DNA from: Styela clava
Taxonomy: Eukaryota; Chordata; Ascidiacea; Stolidobranchia; Styelidae
Direction: 5' to 3'
Length of the DNA: 64,000 bases
Assembly (NCBI RefSeq): GCF_964204865.1
Contig: NC_135252.1
Span: 8,639,383-8,703,382, forward strand
The translations under genes were made by a program, and so were the position numbers. The notes under the pieces were generated by a model that was not told the DNA's origin, did no database searches, and worked only from the letters and a program-made list of their open reading frames with translations. Each line of letters starts with the position of its first letter. Position 1 is the first letter of the stretch. Below are positions 26,058 to 38,183 of the stretch, piece after piece.

Positions 26058-29000
26058 CTAACCAGTATTTCGATTAAACCCAGGCTGGGAACTGACGACA
26101 AATATCGAATGCCTGTTATTACCGTAATCTGTTGTCAAATCACCTGCGAGCGCTGCTATCGTTCCATCTGTATGACTCGACTTTGCTGTCTTGTAGCTGG
26201 ATGAATGTTCTTCGCTACCTTGTTTTGCCAAACTCATTTGACTATTTTGAAGGGAGTTCAGGGATGACGCTGCAGTCGAGTAGAAAGTTGTTGATCGTGA
26301 CATACTTTTACCTTCGAGAATGATTCTCATGAACTCTTCATAATCCAATTTACCGTCTCCGTTTTTGTCGACAAATCTGAACAAAAGATTCCGATAGAAG
26401 ACAAATGATGTGTCTGTTAAATTAACGATGGGCGATAAACACAACGGTCTGGGAAAAGATAGGACAAACCAGGCAAACTCCAGAGGCCACCCAACCATAC
26501 TGTACTCTGTACTGCGACGATTCCTGCCATACGACCAACATAACCGCCTAAGACCTTACGACAGGGGTCGGCAACATTTTGTCGCTCGCGGGCCAAAATT
26601 AAGGGTTGCAAGTCTAAGCGAGTCGCACATATTTTTAGAAAGTTGAAAACTGAACGGATGGCCGATGAATCACAATTTTTTCAAGCAGATCAGAAGTTTA
26701 AATTTTAGATTTTAAACAGCCCGCGAAAACTGCGACAATTCGAGAATTAAACTCAGTCGTCTTACTAAAAAATTTTTTACATATGACATTTAATGTGACA
26801 CCTGTTGTTGGCTTATTGCATCACGCTCGATAGCTTTTCGGCATCAGGCGGCACACTGGATGAAGCCAAGATTAGAACATTTTCTAAATGCGCACCACTA
26901 ATCCGAGTTCTCAGATTGCTCTCTGCTGTGATGTTCCTTTTCGAAAATAATTGTTCGCACGCATATGGACTTCCAAACATCGATGTGAATTTTATCGCAT
27001 GGTTTGTCAAATTTGGATAGAGATTTCCTTCAAGAATAAACTTTTTATAAAAATCAAGCAGTTATACATCTATCGAATAGAATATGGATTTTATTTCCTC
27101 ATTGTATTGCATCTCAAGAAGCTCTATTCGAATATTTTCTGCGTCATTGAACCCTCTGCACTCAACATCAACTTCTCTGCCTGTTGCCATTTGTTCAATT
27201 ATAATTAAATTGTTGGCTCGTTAAACGAGTAGCTTTTCACTGAATTATTAGGTTATAATATAATCTACATAAGCTCACAATAAATTCTGTTACGTAAAGA
27301 ATATAATCAACTCCTCGAGCGTGGATTATAAAATTAATTCGTGTAAACCGCCGTTTTGTCGCTACAATCCAGTGAAGCGTCGCGGGCCGGATCTGGCCCG
27401 CGGACCGTAGGTTGCCGACCCTTGCCTCACGGCATCGGGTGCGCGCCTTAAAGCTGAGTGAAACGAACACCAACACTAGAAAATCCGAATTTTGCCCAAC
27501 CCACGGTCAACATGGTTGCAGTTGCGTTACCACGGATGCGGGTGTGTGAATGAATTTTTTTTTTTTTTTAATTCGGTTTCTTTTAGGTTATTTCGGCAGC
27601 TTCTCGAATTACGATTTATTATGTTTTATGTAAGAGCTGTGAGTCATAGCGTTTCCCCAGTTTTTTTCTTTGCGTTCCGATGTGTATCTCCAATATGGTG
27701 ATGAAATAAAAAACTATTGATCTCGCGCCGCAAGTGTGTAATTTAAGCCCATAGTTTGTATACAACTTACTTTGTAAAAAAAATCGCGTCTCTAAAGCAT
27801 TGCAATAAAGTAATATCTGTATCATTCAGCAATATATAAAATTAAGCCATTGGACTTCTGCAGTTTTGGGAACTGAATGTAATTAAAAGAAAATGAACAA
27901 CAAATAAACAATATTTCGCAACGAAAGGCAGTGCGACAATACTAAAACACAAAATCATATTAAATGCAAAAATATTTGCCATTTTGAACAATTTCACAAG
28001 AAAAGTTAAAGAAATATCAAATCACCATTGCACTCTTTTGAAAGAAATTCTGATACATATATAGAAAATATAAAATGTTATACAAAATATTGCTTCCAGT
28101 AGCAAACTGATCATGAATAACACCTTTTTCTGGATATCTGTTTACAACGCTGAGAAATTCAGGAATTGAAAGTAAATACTTGACCACTGCTCGTCAACAA
28201 AGTGATGGCAAGTGTGCAGTTGATAACAATTTTAAACATGTCACATGTGAGTAAATTCTCCTGGTCAGCCTGCTGACACTCTTTCTTTCACTGTTGAAGA
28301 GAGGTATGTTTAGGTGTATATCTGGTGAATGCATCAAATGAAAAGTAATTGCGTTTTTCATGCCTTTACATCAGGTTCAATAAGTTCTGATTTAATCAAT
28401 GTGGAGAGAAACCTCTGTGCTGAAGCTATCGACATATCCTCCATGTCTTTCTCTTCATAAGAAGGTGAAGATGGTACACATGTATTACCTGCTGTTTGAA
28501 CACTATTTTGACCTATTTTATGATCTTTATTCTTTTTGTTGAAGACTGATGATATCTTGAGGCTTCCATTTTGATCTTTGTTAATAACAGATAACAAAGA
28601 GCTTTTATCTTCATAGAGTTTATGTCTTTTTCGGCTGTTTTCATTTGGCACTGGCAAATAATTTTTCCTTTTATTTACCTTTGGTGTACGCGACAGCAGA
28701 CGAGAAGAATCTATATTGCTTTGGTTGTCAGATTTTATATTTTCATAAGCTTCACTCTTTTCAGAATTTGAACTATCATTAACAAGAACAGATAAGCTGG
28801 AATCAATTGTGGAGCTAGCAGATAGACCTGGATAACAACGGTTCAAATACTGTAACACGGTGGGTGTTAATAATATTTCAGCAACTTTACTAACGTCTTG
28901 CAGCTGAAATCTCTTTGAATCATTAATGTTACTCAATTTACCAGTGTAAACAATTTCAATAAACGCGGTCATGACATCTTTATCAACTCCTGTTATAGTG

Positions 29001-32000
29001 AGACTGTCGGATCCCGATTCTATTGCTGTTCGCAGTTTGTCTGATACAGTCCCAATTACACATTTATGCAATTTGAACTCTGTTGTAGATTGTGCGGAAT
29101 TACCACTTTGTGTGCTGCCTATGTTTAGATTTTTTCTTGTGGTTGAAGAGTTTCTTACAAAGATAGAGAAGTCACAGCAAATTTCCAGCTGTTGTTGCTG
29201 ATATAAAGCATTCATAAGAAGAGCAGTATGGACCATATCAACTTGTCGATTCGTCATCATGTCACCTATATCACCCATTGCTGGAAAATTGCCATGGTTT
29301 GAAGAATTTGTACTATTTCCATTCATGTCATCATCTGATGATTCTGTAACCATAGAATCATTTACCTGATAACCTTCGACTTCAAGATCAGTACATTTAG
29401 ACAATGTCGCTTCATTCAGTTCTTGCTGTACATCACTTGATGATAGATTATAATTCGACTCATGTTCATCATCTTCTGAATAAGGTGAGTATTTCTGAGC
29501 TAATCCTTTGGAATGCAGTGCATTTATGTGATGATTTCCTTTCAAATGCCTTCTCATGTTAGTTGTGTTCAACTTCTCTTTGGCTGTGCCACGAGACACT
29601 ATAGTATCACAAGTATCACAAATGACTTTGCAGGAATCAAGTGGATGTTGAGTGAATTCATTCCATACGGTTGATCTCCTGCCTTTTGAACTTAACACCA
29701 CATTTTCCATTGCTTCATTTACATATTTGGCATACATGGTTGGATGATACGCCATCATGTGATACCAAAGAGTATCTTTTCCATTTTCATCATCTATTGT
29801 AATTTCTGTATTACATTCCGTGCACTTTACTGCTGTGCTGTCTTCATTATTAACAATGAAAAGTTCCCATATTTTAGAACTATTAGAAACCTTAATTTCT
29901 TTCGCTAGCGTGATTGATGATCGTTTACTTTCCTGGTTACGATTCATGTCTTCCTTAAATTTCTTAATTTCATTGAATATATTGGGGTGCTTGTTTTTGA
30001 CATGATTCCATAGATTAGTTGTGCATTGTGACCGAGCAGTCCCGCCTCCCCTTGAAACAATTGTTTGACATTCTTTGCAAACTGCTTTACATTGGTCATG
30101 CTCTGCCACTGAGAAAATCTCCCAAATTCTTGATCTCTTTGGTACTTTTCCACGAGGTTTTTTCATTAAATCGGGGCTACTAATTATATCAGCATTCATA
30201 ATACTTAATTAACTGTATATCTGGTATATTGCTTGTATTCTGTATGAAGCACAGTTGTAATCAATTTCAAGTAAAAATTCCAATTGATATGCACACAATA
30301 GGAATCCCAATATGTTTTTATATGCAGAGCTGACACATAACACATCCCACCTTGCTTAACATGCTCATAAACCTTATATTCCAGCAGAAAAAACTACCCT
30401 ACAATTACATATCCTAAAAAATTGAGGATTTTATAAATTCCACTAGTTATTGCCTCCAGCAGATCTCAAATTGTTGCTACAATGTTTTGGTTGTTGACGA
30501 CACCGTGCGGCCACAAATTGGTATAGCTGGCATTTACTTCCTGTTAAAAACCATCCGCTTTTGGTTTCGTAATCAACTTGCGCGATTTCCAAGGCTCATG
30601 AAACGACAAGTGTTTAATATTTGCTATTTCGTTGTATTGCCTAAGCCAAATTTCTCGATAGCACTATTCGAAAAGAACTTAATTCATCTTGCAATTTGGA
30701 AAATTACGGTCTATGATGAGCGCGAAAAATTGAGTTTTCAATGGCTGCCTAAGGGTATTTATATCATACCAGTACACATACGCTGTCTATTTTGTACATA
30801 CTGTAAACCGATTAACGATCGCAAAACAAAATGTGAACAACCGGTTGTAGCTATCATAATGCGTATATAACAAAAGTCGCGCCTGTCTGCGCACTGTTTG
30901 CAACTAACTGTGTGTCTGTAATCGGCTAGCCCGGTGTGATCGATCCACACACACTGCTTCCTGTCTGATGGCGGATCGAAAATCAATCGTATCGTTTTAC
31001 GCGCTTCGCTCTCTCGATCACGATCTTTTTTCTTCGCGGCCAATACGTCACAGCGCCGTGATCGAAACAAAGACCCGATCGAAAAGACGGCTATAAACGC
31101 GGTTAAAAGGCTTACGCGACATGAAATTATTCGATCGAGCAAGTTGAGAGCCTACATATCGAGGATATTTTCGGCCATATGGAAAACGGTTCGATAAAAT
31201 CGCTTATCGGGTCACGGATAAGTAGGTTTTGCTAATTTGTACATCGACACTGTAGCGCGCTGAGCTAGATATCGTTCTAAAAATACGCGTACACACCTGG
31301 TTTGAATAATTACGATGCCAATATTTTCAACTTATATCCACTGCCGGTATAATCTTTACTCGAGCTAGGGCAGATGATTTCAAATACCAAAGATCAAAAA
31401 TTCGCTTTGATAAAATTTCACTTTCAAGATAGCATTTGTATTGTTTTGTGTATGTGGATGGAAGATTCGCCGTGTAAAAAGTCCCAAACGCATGATAATA
31501 TAATTTGATGGCAAATTGAAAATCAAATAGGTTGCCAGTGAATAAAAATTACTAAAACAGACAAAAAAATTAAATGGTATTGCATTGTAACACAGTACAT
31601 TATATTATCCCATAATATACGACAGACCGGAAAGTCAATTGTATATTTTTATATTCATAAGATGGTATTGGCGAGATTAAGACTCCAATATTTATAAACG
31701 TAGACAGTAGAAAATACGTTTCAACACAATGCATGACTGCCTTTGTTGAATATAACCATATGACGTGAAGAGCTTGTTATCTCGCGATAATTTGTTTTTT
31801 AATAATTCAAAAGCAAAATTTGTATTGTCAAAAACTCATACGAGTAAGCCATTAATTTTTCATTCGGTCTTAGAAACCTGGACATAAATAGATAGGATAA
31901 TCTTCTAGATAAAAGATGTCTGTCAAATACTAAAATTTCGCTCAGTTCATTGGGAAGGAGATGCTATTTTAATATTATTGCTTTGTAAACACATAATACT

Positions 32001-35000
32001 TCCAAAAAATTACCCAGCCTCGACTTTTGTATTGAACGATCGTTATTACCGCACTTTATTATAGTTCGACGCGACTTGTGAATTAAAAGATGTGGTATCG
32101 GACATATATGGTTCAATAACGTAGTGTCGTATTTGTTCACCACGGCACACATGCATTCTGCAAACAACAAGTCTAACTGATGTGACTTATTAATGTTTAT
32201 TACACAATCGTAAATTCAAACCGATACTGAAGTTCGTTCTCGAACTGATTGATATTCGGGCTGTGTCAGGCCAAACATTTTTTAATAGACGCACGTCGTT
32301 AGGAACATTTATCAAACGTTCAATCATATCCGTTTCGACAAAAACTGGCAATATGCATTTATGCAGCATTATGTATTTATAGGACACTGTAATTATTTAT
32401 GGCAAACTTCAACATGAATGGAAATAAATTAATTTTAACAGCAGTTAACGCTGTACGTGGAAGCCGTTCCCATCTTTTACAGTTCAGTCAAATGGTCATT
32501 TGCGAACTTTGTTTGCAATTTACAAGGAGGTGGGATACTAATCCTTCGCCTATATACACAAGTTTACAATTAAATAAATTACACGGATATGCTATAAGTT
32601 TTATCCGGTATCCGTTTTGAGTAAGAACCTTTACAGGCAGCAGTTCTAAAACATAAAAGTTTGCACAAACTGCCATTTCTACCCGCGCATGTCGCGTTGC
32701 ATGGTAATGATCCGAAGGAAACTAAACAGCTGCGCAATCAATCACCCGTTTTCTTATCACATATTTGCGAAAGCCACCTCTCCCACCATGACATAAGTAA
32801 TTTTAGTTTAAATGAATGTTTCAACATTAAAACAAGTATGAAGACTTAATTAGGTCGTATGATCAATTCGACGTACGTATGTTTCGCACAGAGAAGTCTT
32901 CCCTTTGACAGTCTGTATTCCAACTCATGCATGGGTTGACAGTGTTAAAAAAAGTTTCCTTATTGATTATTGTTACTGCACCCTATTTGTATGTTTATTT
33001 ATTTGTTTGTTATATATCTACGCGTATATGGATACGATATATTCGCCTGATAGTCAAATGTGCGACATCCACCCATTGGGATAAAATCTCGTGTTTTTCT
33101 CAGCATATCAGGTTGATCGATCACAGCATAACTTGGACCTAACACAAGTTTATCGTTTCTGTCATAATCTCTTGCAGTGAGAAAAACTAAAGTATATTTA
33201 TTACCTTATCAATTCCGAAGCTTCTTTGAGTGACATTGTGTTCCCTTGTGTCATTAATAAATCTAGAAGTTCTTCCGCTGTGACGTAACCGCATCCATTT
33301 GTGTCAATGCTTCGAAAAGCGTCTCTAAAAATGTCTTCATTGTCTTATTGATTTTAATTTGTATGAAGCACCTTCCCCGACAATAATTTTTTTTTAACGT
33401 TCAGCTAATGACAGACGAATCACTATGATGCATATTGTCGGGAACTGCGATCTTCGGATAAAGGTTTGGTCTCGTGGTATCTGATTAAATGTTGAGCATC
33501 CTGATTCTTTCAGGATTCAACAACTTAATTAGGTGATTGGGCCCGCTAAAAGTTTATAGCAGTCTAAAAAAGTACATCGTATTCCGTGTAGTCTCAGTAG
33601 ATCTTGGCAATTTAGTGGTCGTTCGTAGGGCTGGGCGTTATGATTTCAGAATCGAATCGAGTATTTTTTTTAATCGAATCGAATCTCAAATATTTGGGAG
33701 ATATATAATTGTATGCGAGTTTTTTATTGTAATTGGTCCTGTCGACAAATGAATTACTGGAAACATAGAATCACTCAGACAGATTGCCGAGCGTTCACAC
33801 ATAATATGAAACACGTTTTATTAATGACCTACTGAAAATAGTCATGTCTGAATTGCGTTGAAAAAATATGGCTTCAATAAAAAAAAATTGAGGAATTCAC
33901 CTCGACCATTGGCGGAAAGGAAAAAAATAAATTTTCAAAAAAGAAAAAATACGTGATGAATGAATTATCTATCACATACTTGGATACCCAATCGACTAAA
34001 CGCTTTTTCATATAAATTTGCTAATACAGCAACGATCTCGTGTGTCTATGTACAAAGCGTTTTACCTCAGTTCTTCTTCCATCCCCTTTTCCTCTCTCAT
34101 GTATTCAACAATCATGCAAAATTCACTGAAATCCATGGACATATCGCCGTCAACATCCATAAGAGAAGCGAGATCGTGAACATCTTTTTCACTAGCGTTG
34201 TATCCAAGTGCCCGTAAAGCCATATTCAGTTCGCTGAAATGAATGCATTATAGTTATGTTAAATTTTATAAAAAAAACAATCATATATTTTGTTTCCTTG
34301 TTGTGTGAAATAAAATCGTGATAACGTTTACATCAATTTAATTAGCGCTAGAGAATAAGACAGCATCGTTACAATAAGGATTCTACTTGAATAGAAACAG
34401 AGACGCGGGGCAAGCTTTTAGGTAATTGATATATATATATATATGTTTTATGTATTGTAATGCATAAATATGTGTGTACAGTAGATGGGGTGGCCACCTC
34501 GGTTATTTGAACACCTCGCAAGAATGGATGCTTTTTTCTCGCATGCTTCCATTTTGTTTTTGATTCACGCGACGAACGATATGATATGTTAGCTATCTCA
34601 TATCGTAATATTATTTTTTCGCATAGTCCAATATTGGCGCAGACTTGTAGCAGTTCAATCTAATTCCGACAGAAAGATAAGCAGCCAGGAACGCTATTCA
34701 AAAAACAGATTTTTCTTTTAAAGTAAAAACTTCAGAATAATAATTCTCATAATGTGATTTCGGAATATATAGATCATTCGATTAAAACGTTTCGAATGCA
34801 AATGAGTATTGTTTTGTATAGTCTGTAAAATATAAGCAAATTGAAGCCACTTGTGCTGAGAAAATGATTTCATAGGTATGTATGAATGCAATCTCGGGCC
34901 AACCGTATTTGTTACTCGCCCAACAAATGTAGCAAAATACTCCAAGCGAGAATCAGTGTTTTCTTTTTCAAATATAGAGTTCGAGTGTCATTGTTATTTT

Positions 35001-38000
35001 GAAATACCTCAAGTCCATTGTCTTGCTGTTGTCTATGTCATAAAACTCGAAGATTTGACGAAGCTCGTCAAGTTCTTCCGTCGTGAAGTTACATTCCCCT
35101 TTCATCCCATAAGCTCGTTCCAATCTTTTCCGTGCATGGCTCAAGGCGGTCTTACGAGTGCCATAATTGTCATTAAACGGTTTCTTGTGTCCACGCGGCA
35201 TCTCTTTGTGACTAAAATATATAAATTAAATGTCAAAATTTTAGTATATAATAGACTACTGAGTATTGTTGATGATGAGAAAACATTTTTGGGAAATCTC
35301 CCCGAAGATATTTCAGAATTGATCCTGATAGATAAACGAATCTTATTCTTGGATTTTAGATTCTACCTTTTATCTCTATATCAATTATCTTTGACAAAAC
35401 CAGTTCGTTTAAAATGAGTAGTTCAAGCGCCATAGGTTAAACGGAATTTCTTAGTTTAAATTTGCCTCCCTCATTTGCTTCAGTAATTTATTTTTTCATA
35501 CAAATGCACATTCTAAATCTCATTATTTTGAAATATAAAACATATTCAACGGTTCTAATATCTCTTTCCATCTAAAATGTGGTATATCCGACACTGCATT
35601 CATATGTATTTTTTGTTGTTGCCTGACATAACTAGCCCTGAACTAGATTCGTCAAAACTTCTGATTTTTTTTTACGTTCTACATTGAAAATTGTCCTAAC
35701 CTGGTCTTCACCAGTGAAAATGACGCGTTTAAAATATAAATTCAGTAAAATAATATTAAATATCTCCCTAACATTGTGAAATAAATCTTTTTTATTTGCC
35801 ACTGCCCGAAGCTGTATTACAAGAATAGAATGGGAAATATTGATGTTGCTTCAACTAGTAACAAGCCTTCAATAGCGATCGTAAAATTCAAAATACTATT
35901 GATACCCAGAAGTAAGACTATCCTCCTTGAAAGCGTTGTTATTTCTGGAAGCGCTTTAGAATTAAAATACAAAATTACACATTACAGAACATAACGCCAT
36001 TATAAACATAGAATTACGCTCAACGGACATGCCAATTTGCTATAACATTCAATTGTAAATTATATTACAAAAATAACACTTATGTATCATGTTTAATCGC
36101 AGATATACATAGAGGGCAATAATTTCTAGTCAGGTAGACTACAATTAATTCGACAATTACGCTGGACGTAATTAACGACAAATCTCATCTATTTAATCGT
36201 TTTTACATGTCAACGACTGAATCACTGTTGTTATCCTTATCTGTATTGGTCATTTTTCGACCAATGCTCACAGTATTAAAAAGCCTATTCAATGGAAGCT
36301 TCAACTGTAACCTGAATTCCCAAACTAATTTTCGTTGTCGTCCATGGTTTCGCTCAACTATTATATAAATCTGGTTTAGAATTTTTGCAAGGTGTATCTC
36401 CCTTAGGATAAGTAAGTAAGTTGAAGGTTCTAAAATTAATTACCACCGCATCGCACACTAATTGCTTCCCCCGAGTCATAAACAAAGACTTTGCATTGTA
36501 GTAAAGATATGGATAGCAGAAGGACTGCAGGAAGAAATTGACTCCAGATATTGTTTGTAGAAATTGATTAAAGTTTGCAAAGAAAATGAGACAATAACAT
36601 TTTTATTCCAAAGAAGTAAAAATATTAACGTAGTTAAGGGCGGAGTAGTCAGAGGTATAGGCATGTAGTCTTACCTCTTGTCACGTTTTTACTATTGTTT
36701 GTAATTGATAGGGCGTTCCAGAAGTATGTGTACCAATATGGAGGTAACTAATTTTGTTCGCCTGCTTTACATCAAGTTGTGTAAAGGGACTGAAGCCTTT
36801 GGGTAGGGGGTATATTCACTTGACTAACACAGACAGTCCATGAACTCATAATAGAACTAAAATAAGGAAAATTGGAATAAAATTATGGCCTAACCTGGTA
36901 CACATACTACAGGAGTACCATTGATAGTAATGAAAGTAAACCCAAATAACATAACAAACACCTACTTAGGTTGATATCCTTCGCCGTTCAGCTACCTCAT
37001 GGCCTCAAGCTACAAATTCAGCAATTTTTAACTCAAAATTCAGCACAAGAAAAAATAAAAACATGTTTCCATAATCTGGAGAAAACTAGTAACACACAAT
37101 ATAGCCGACATATCGTATACACGAATCGTCTGTGTTTAAAGATATAATCCATAATGCATAAGGTACGTATCTTGGTGAAATTGGTTTCCCATGCCACCAG
37201 ATGAAGTTCATGGCTTTCATTGTATATAATGGGGTCGGTTGCCGGCCGAAACACTTAAATTACAGTCAAATTAATGCTTATAGACTCATTCGGTCCGATG
37301 GGTGTTCATGACTTTTTCGCATTTTTTTTACTGTTGCTTGGGAACGTGGATCACAAACGTTTTCTGATAAATCATTGGCTGATTGATTTCCATGCCTTAG
37401 ATGTCTGATTACAGTGTTTGAAATCAATAGACAATATGGAACGAGAATTTCCTTTCTCAATTACATTTGTCACTCGACGTTTTGATTTTGCGGAAACTAG
37501 CGTCAAGTTAATGTGCAGTAGTGGGTACCAAACCTCGCGCATTTTATCGATTCTTGCTAGATTTGTTTGAAAAATATTTATGGATTTCTTGATATATTTT
37601 AGTCATTCGCTGTATACAGAAATTGAAATAGCGTAGGAATATATATATAAATTAGCGCATTTGGTTTGTTATGTCCCATCGGTCGCTAATTGTATAAACA
37701 AGTTTTCAAAGCCTGATAAACCTAGCATGGTGATGATCTTACGTGCTTCTTTATGTTAGTCAGTGAGCGCAACAACTGTGGCTCTTTACTACGTAGAATT
37801 CGAATACAATACATTATTAAAAATACATTATTTGGTTTAACAGAAAGTAACATATCAAAAAATCTCGAAAGAGCAAAATAATTTATATATATCTATTTTC
37901 TTTATTATTTATTCAGTGAAAAAGTGCAATGTACCCTTTTGATGGGAAGTTGGACAATCATAGCCTATAATTAATTGCAACAGCAAATGATACAGATATT

Positions 38001-38183
38001 AGTACAAACACAATCTTTTGTTAAAGCTTATGCGATGTAACGTGATGGATTATGTGACTACACACACATGCAGTGATTGCAACACAACATTGATCACGTA
38101 GTACTTTATACATGTCATTTAACAATGTTCACTTACGTGAAACCTCCAAACAAGTCAAAATCCAGAAGCTGTATGTTGTCCAT
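26058..38183 (-). CDS. Four-EF-hand calcium-binding protein, centrin/calmodulin-like
   Basis: Coding exons on the minus strand are 38137-38183, 35008-35211, 34066-34233, 33205-33324 and 26058-26376. They total 858 nt (285 residues plus stop), with consistent GT..AG sites and phase 2 at every junction. EF loops are at about 74-85 (DIDNSKTMDLSE), 110-121 (DVDGDMSMDFSE), 147-158 (DTNGCGYVTAEE) and 183-194 (DKNGDGKLDYEE). All four look able to bind calcium, the last canonically. Residues 17-55 are basic and the last 90 are Ser-rich without a recognised domain. Spacing resembles centrins and calmodulins but I do not recognise an orthologue. The ATG at 38183 has an in-frame TAA upstream. Intron 1 holds a MITE, and the 6.8-kb intron 4 holds a hAT element and the BED-BTB B gene. 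Confidence 0.8.
26562..27424. mobile_element. Non-autonomous hAT element, family D, in EF-hand gene intron
   Basis: An 863-bp element with ends CAGGGGTCGGCAAC and GTTGCCGACCCTTG. GCGGGCC-rich blocks lie inside both ends. Flanks CCTTACGA (26554-26561) and CCTCACGG (27425-27432) match at six of eight positions. No transposase frame is recognised. It lies in intron 4 of the EF-hand gene. Confidence 0.85.
28358..30199 (-). CDS. Triple BED zinc finger-BTB/POZ protein, paralogue B (nested)
   Basis: A single-exon 613-residue protein with the same architecture as the gene at 16375-18210. Three BED fingers: C41/C44/H66/H71 after RIWEIF; C126/C129/H147/H152 after KIWELF; C194/C197/H218/H223 after TVWNEF. 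Unlike paralogue A, all three keep the leading Trp. An acidic Ser/Asn-rich linker (240-310) precedes a BTB/POZ domain at about 317-457 (NRQVDMVHTALLMNALYQQQ, CCDFSIF, LHKCVIGTVSDKL, FIEIVYTGKL). The BTB loop carries a Ser/Thr/Asn-rich insert where A has a basic one. The C-terminus has a basic NSRKRHKL segment and no further domain. In-frame TAA lies upstream of the ATG. The gene lies on the same strand inside EF-hand intron 4. DNA binding and dimerisation are inferred from the domains. Confidence 0.87.
   Translation of the reverse strand: MNADIISSPDLMKKPRGKVPKRSRIWEIFSVAEHDQCKAVCKECQTIVSRGGGTARSQCTTNLWNHVKNKHPNIFNEIKKFKEDMNRNQESKRSSITLAKEIKVSNSSKIWELFIVNNEDSTAVKCTECNTEITIDDENGKDTLWYHMMAYHPTMYAKYVNEAMENVVLSSKGRRSTVWNEFTQHPLDSCKVICDTCDTIVSRGTAKEKLNTTNMRRHLKGNHHINALHSKGLAQKYSPYSEDDEHESNYNLSSSDVQQELNEATLSKCTDLEVEGYQVNDSMVTESSDDDMNGNSTNSSNHGNFPAMGDIGDMMTNRQVDMVHTALLMNALYQQQQLEICCDFSIFVRNSSTTRKNLNIGSTQSGNSAQSTTEFKLHKCVIGTVSDKLRTAIESGSDSLTITGVDKDVMTAFIEIVYTGKLSNINDSKRFQLQDVSKVAEILLTPTVLQYLNRCYPGLSASSTIDSSLSVLVNDSSNSEKSEAYENIKSDNQSNIDSSRLLSRTPKVNKRKNYLPVPNENSRKRHKLYEDKSSLLSVINKDQNGSLKISSVFNKKNKDHKIGQNSVQTAGNTCVPSSPSYEEKDMEDMSIASAQRFLSTLIKSELIEPDVKA
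30480..31260. promoter_or_regulatory. CpG-rich block upstream of BED-BTB B
   Basis: This roughly 780-bp block is much richer in CpG and GC than its surroundings, with repeated CGATCG, GCGC and ATCGATC motifs. It starts about 280 bp upstream of the BED-BTB B start codon. No RNA gene or protein is recognised. The simplest reading is an unmethylated promoter region of BED-BTB B, or an internal promoter within the EF-hand gene. Confidence 0.35.
31261..33204. other. Intron 4 of EF-hand gene, no feature
   Basis: Plain AT-rich intronic sequence between the CpG-rich block and EF-hand coding exon 4. I see no gene or repeat I can name. Confidence 0.45.
34428..34444. repeat. (AT)n microsatellite
   Basis: A short perfect AT dinucleotide run within intron 2 of the EF-hand gene. 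Confidence 0.8.
36712..36919. mobile_element. MITE family M copy 1 with perfect 8-bp duplication
   Basis: A 208-bp element starting GGCGTTCCAGAAGTATGTG. The reverse complement of its right end is GGTACTCCTGTAGTATGTG. It is flanked by the perfect duplication ATTGATAG (36704-36711 and 36920-36927). It lies in intron 1 of the EF-hand gene. Related copies are at 45505-45652, 58292-58402 and 58727-58790. The 8-bp duplication suggests hAT mobilisation, but the termini are not those of the other hAT families here. Confidence 0.85.

Noticed and set aside
33628-33720. TAGGGCTGGGCG start followed by AATCGAATCGA repeats, like a transposon terminus
   Set aside because: No matching right end or target duplication found nearby, so only a fragment at best.
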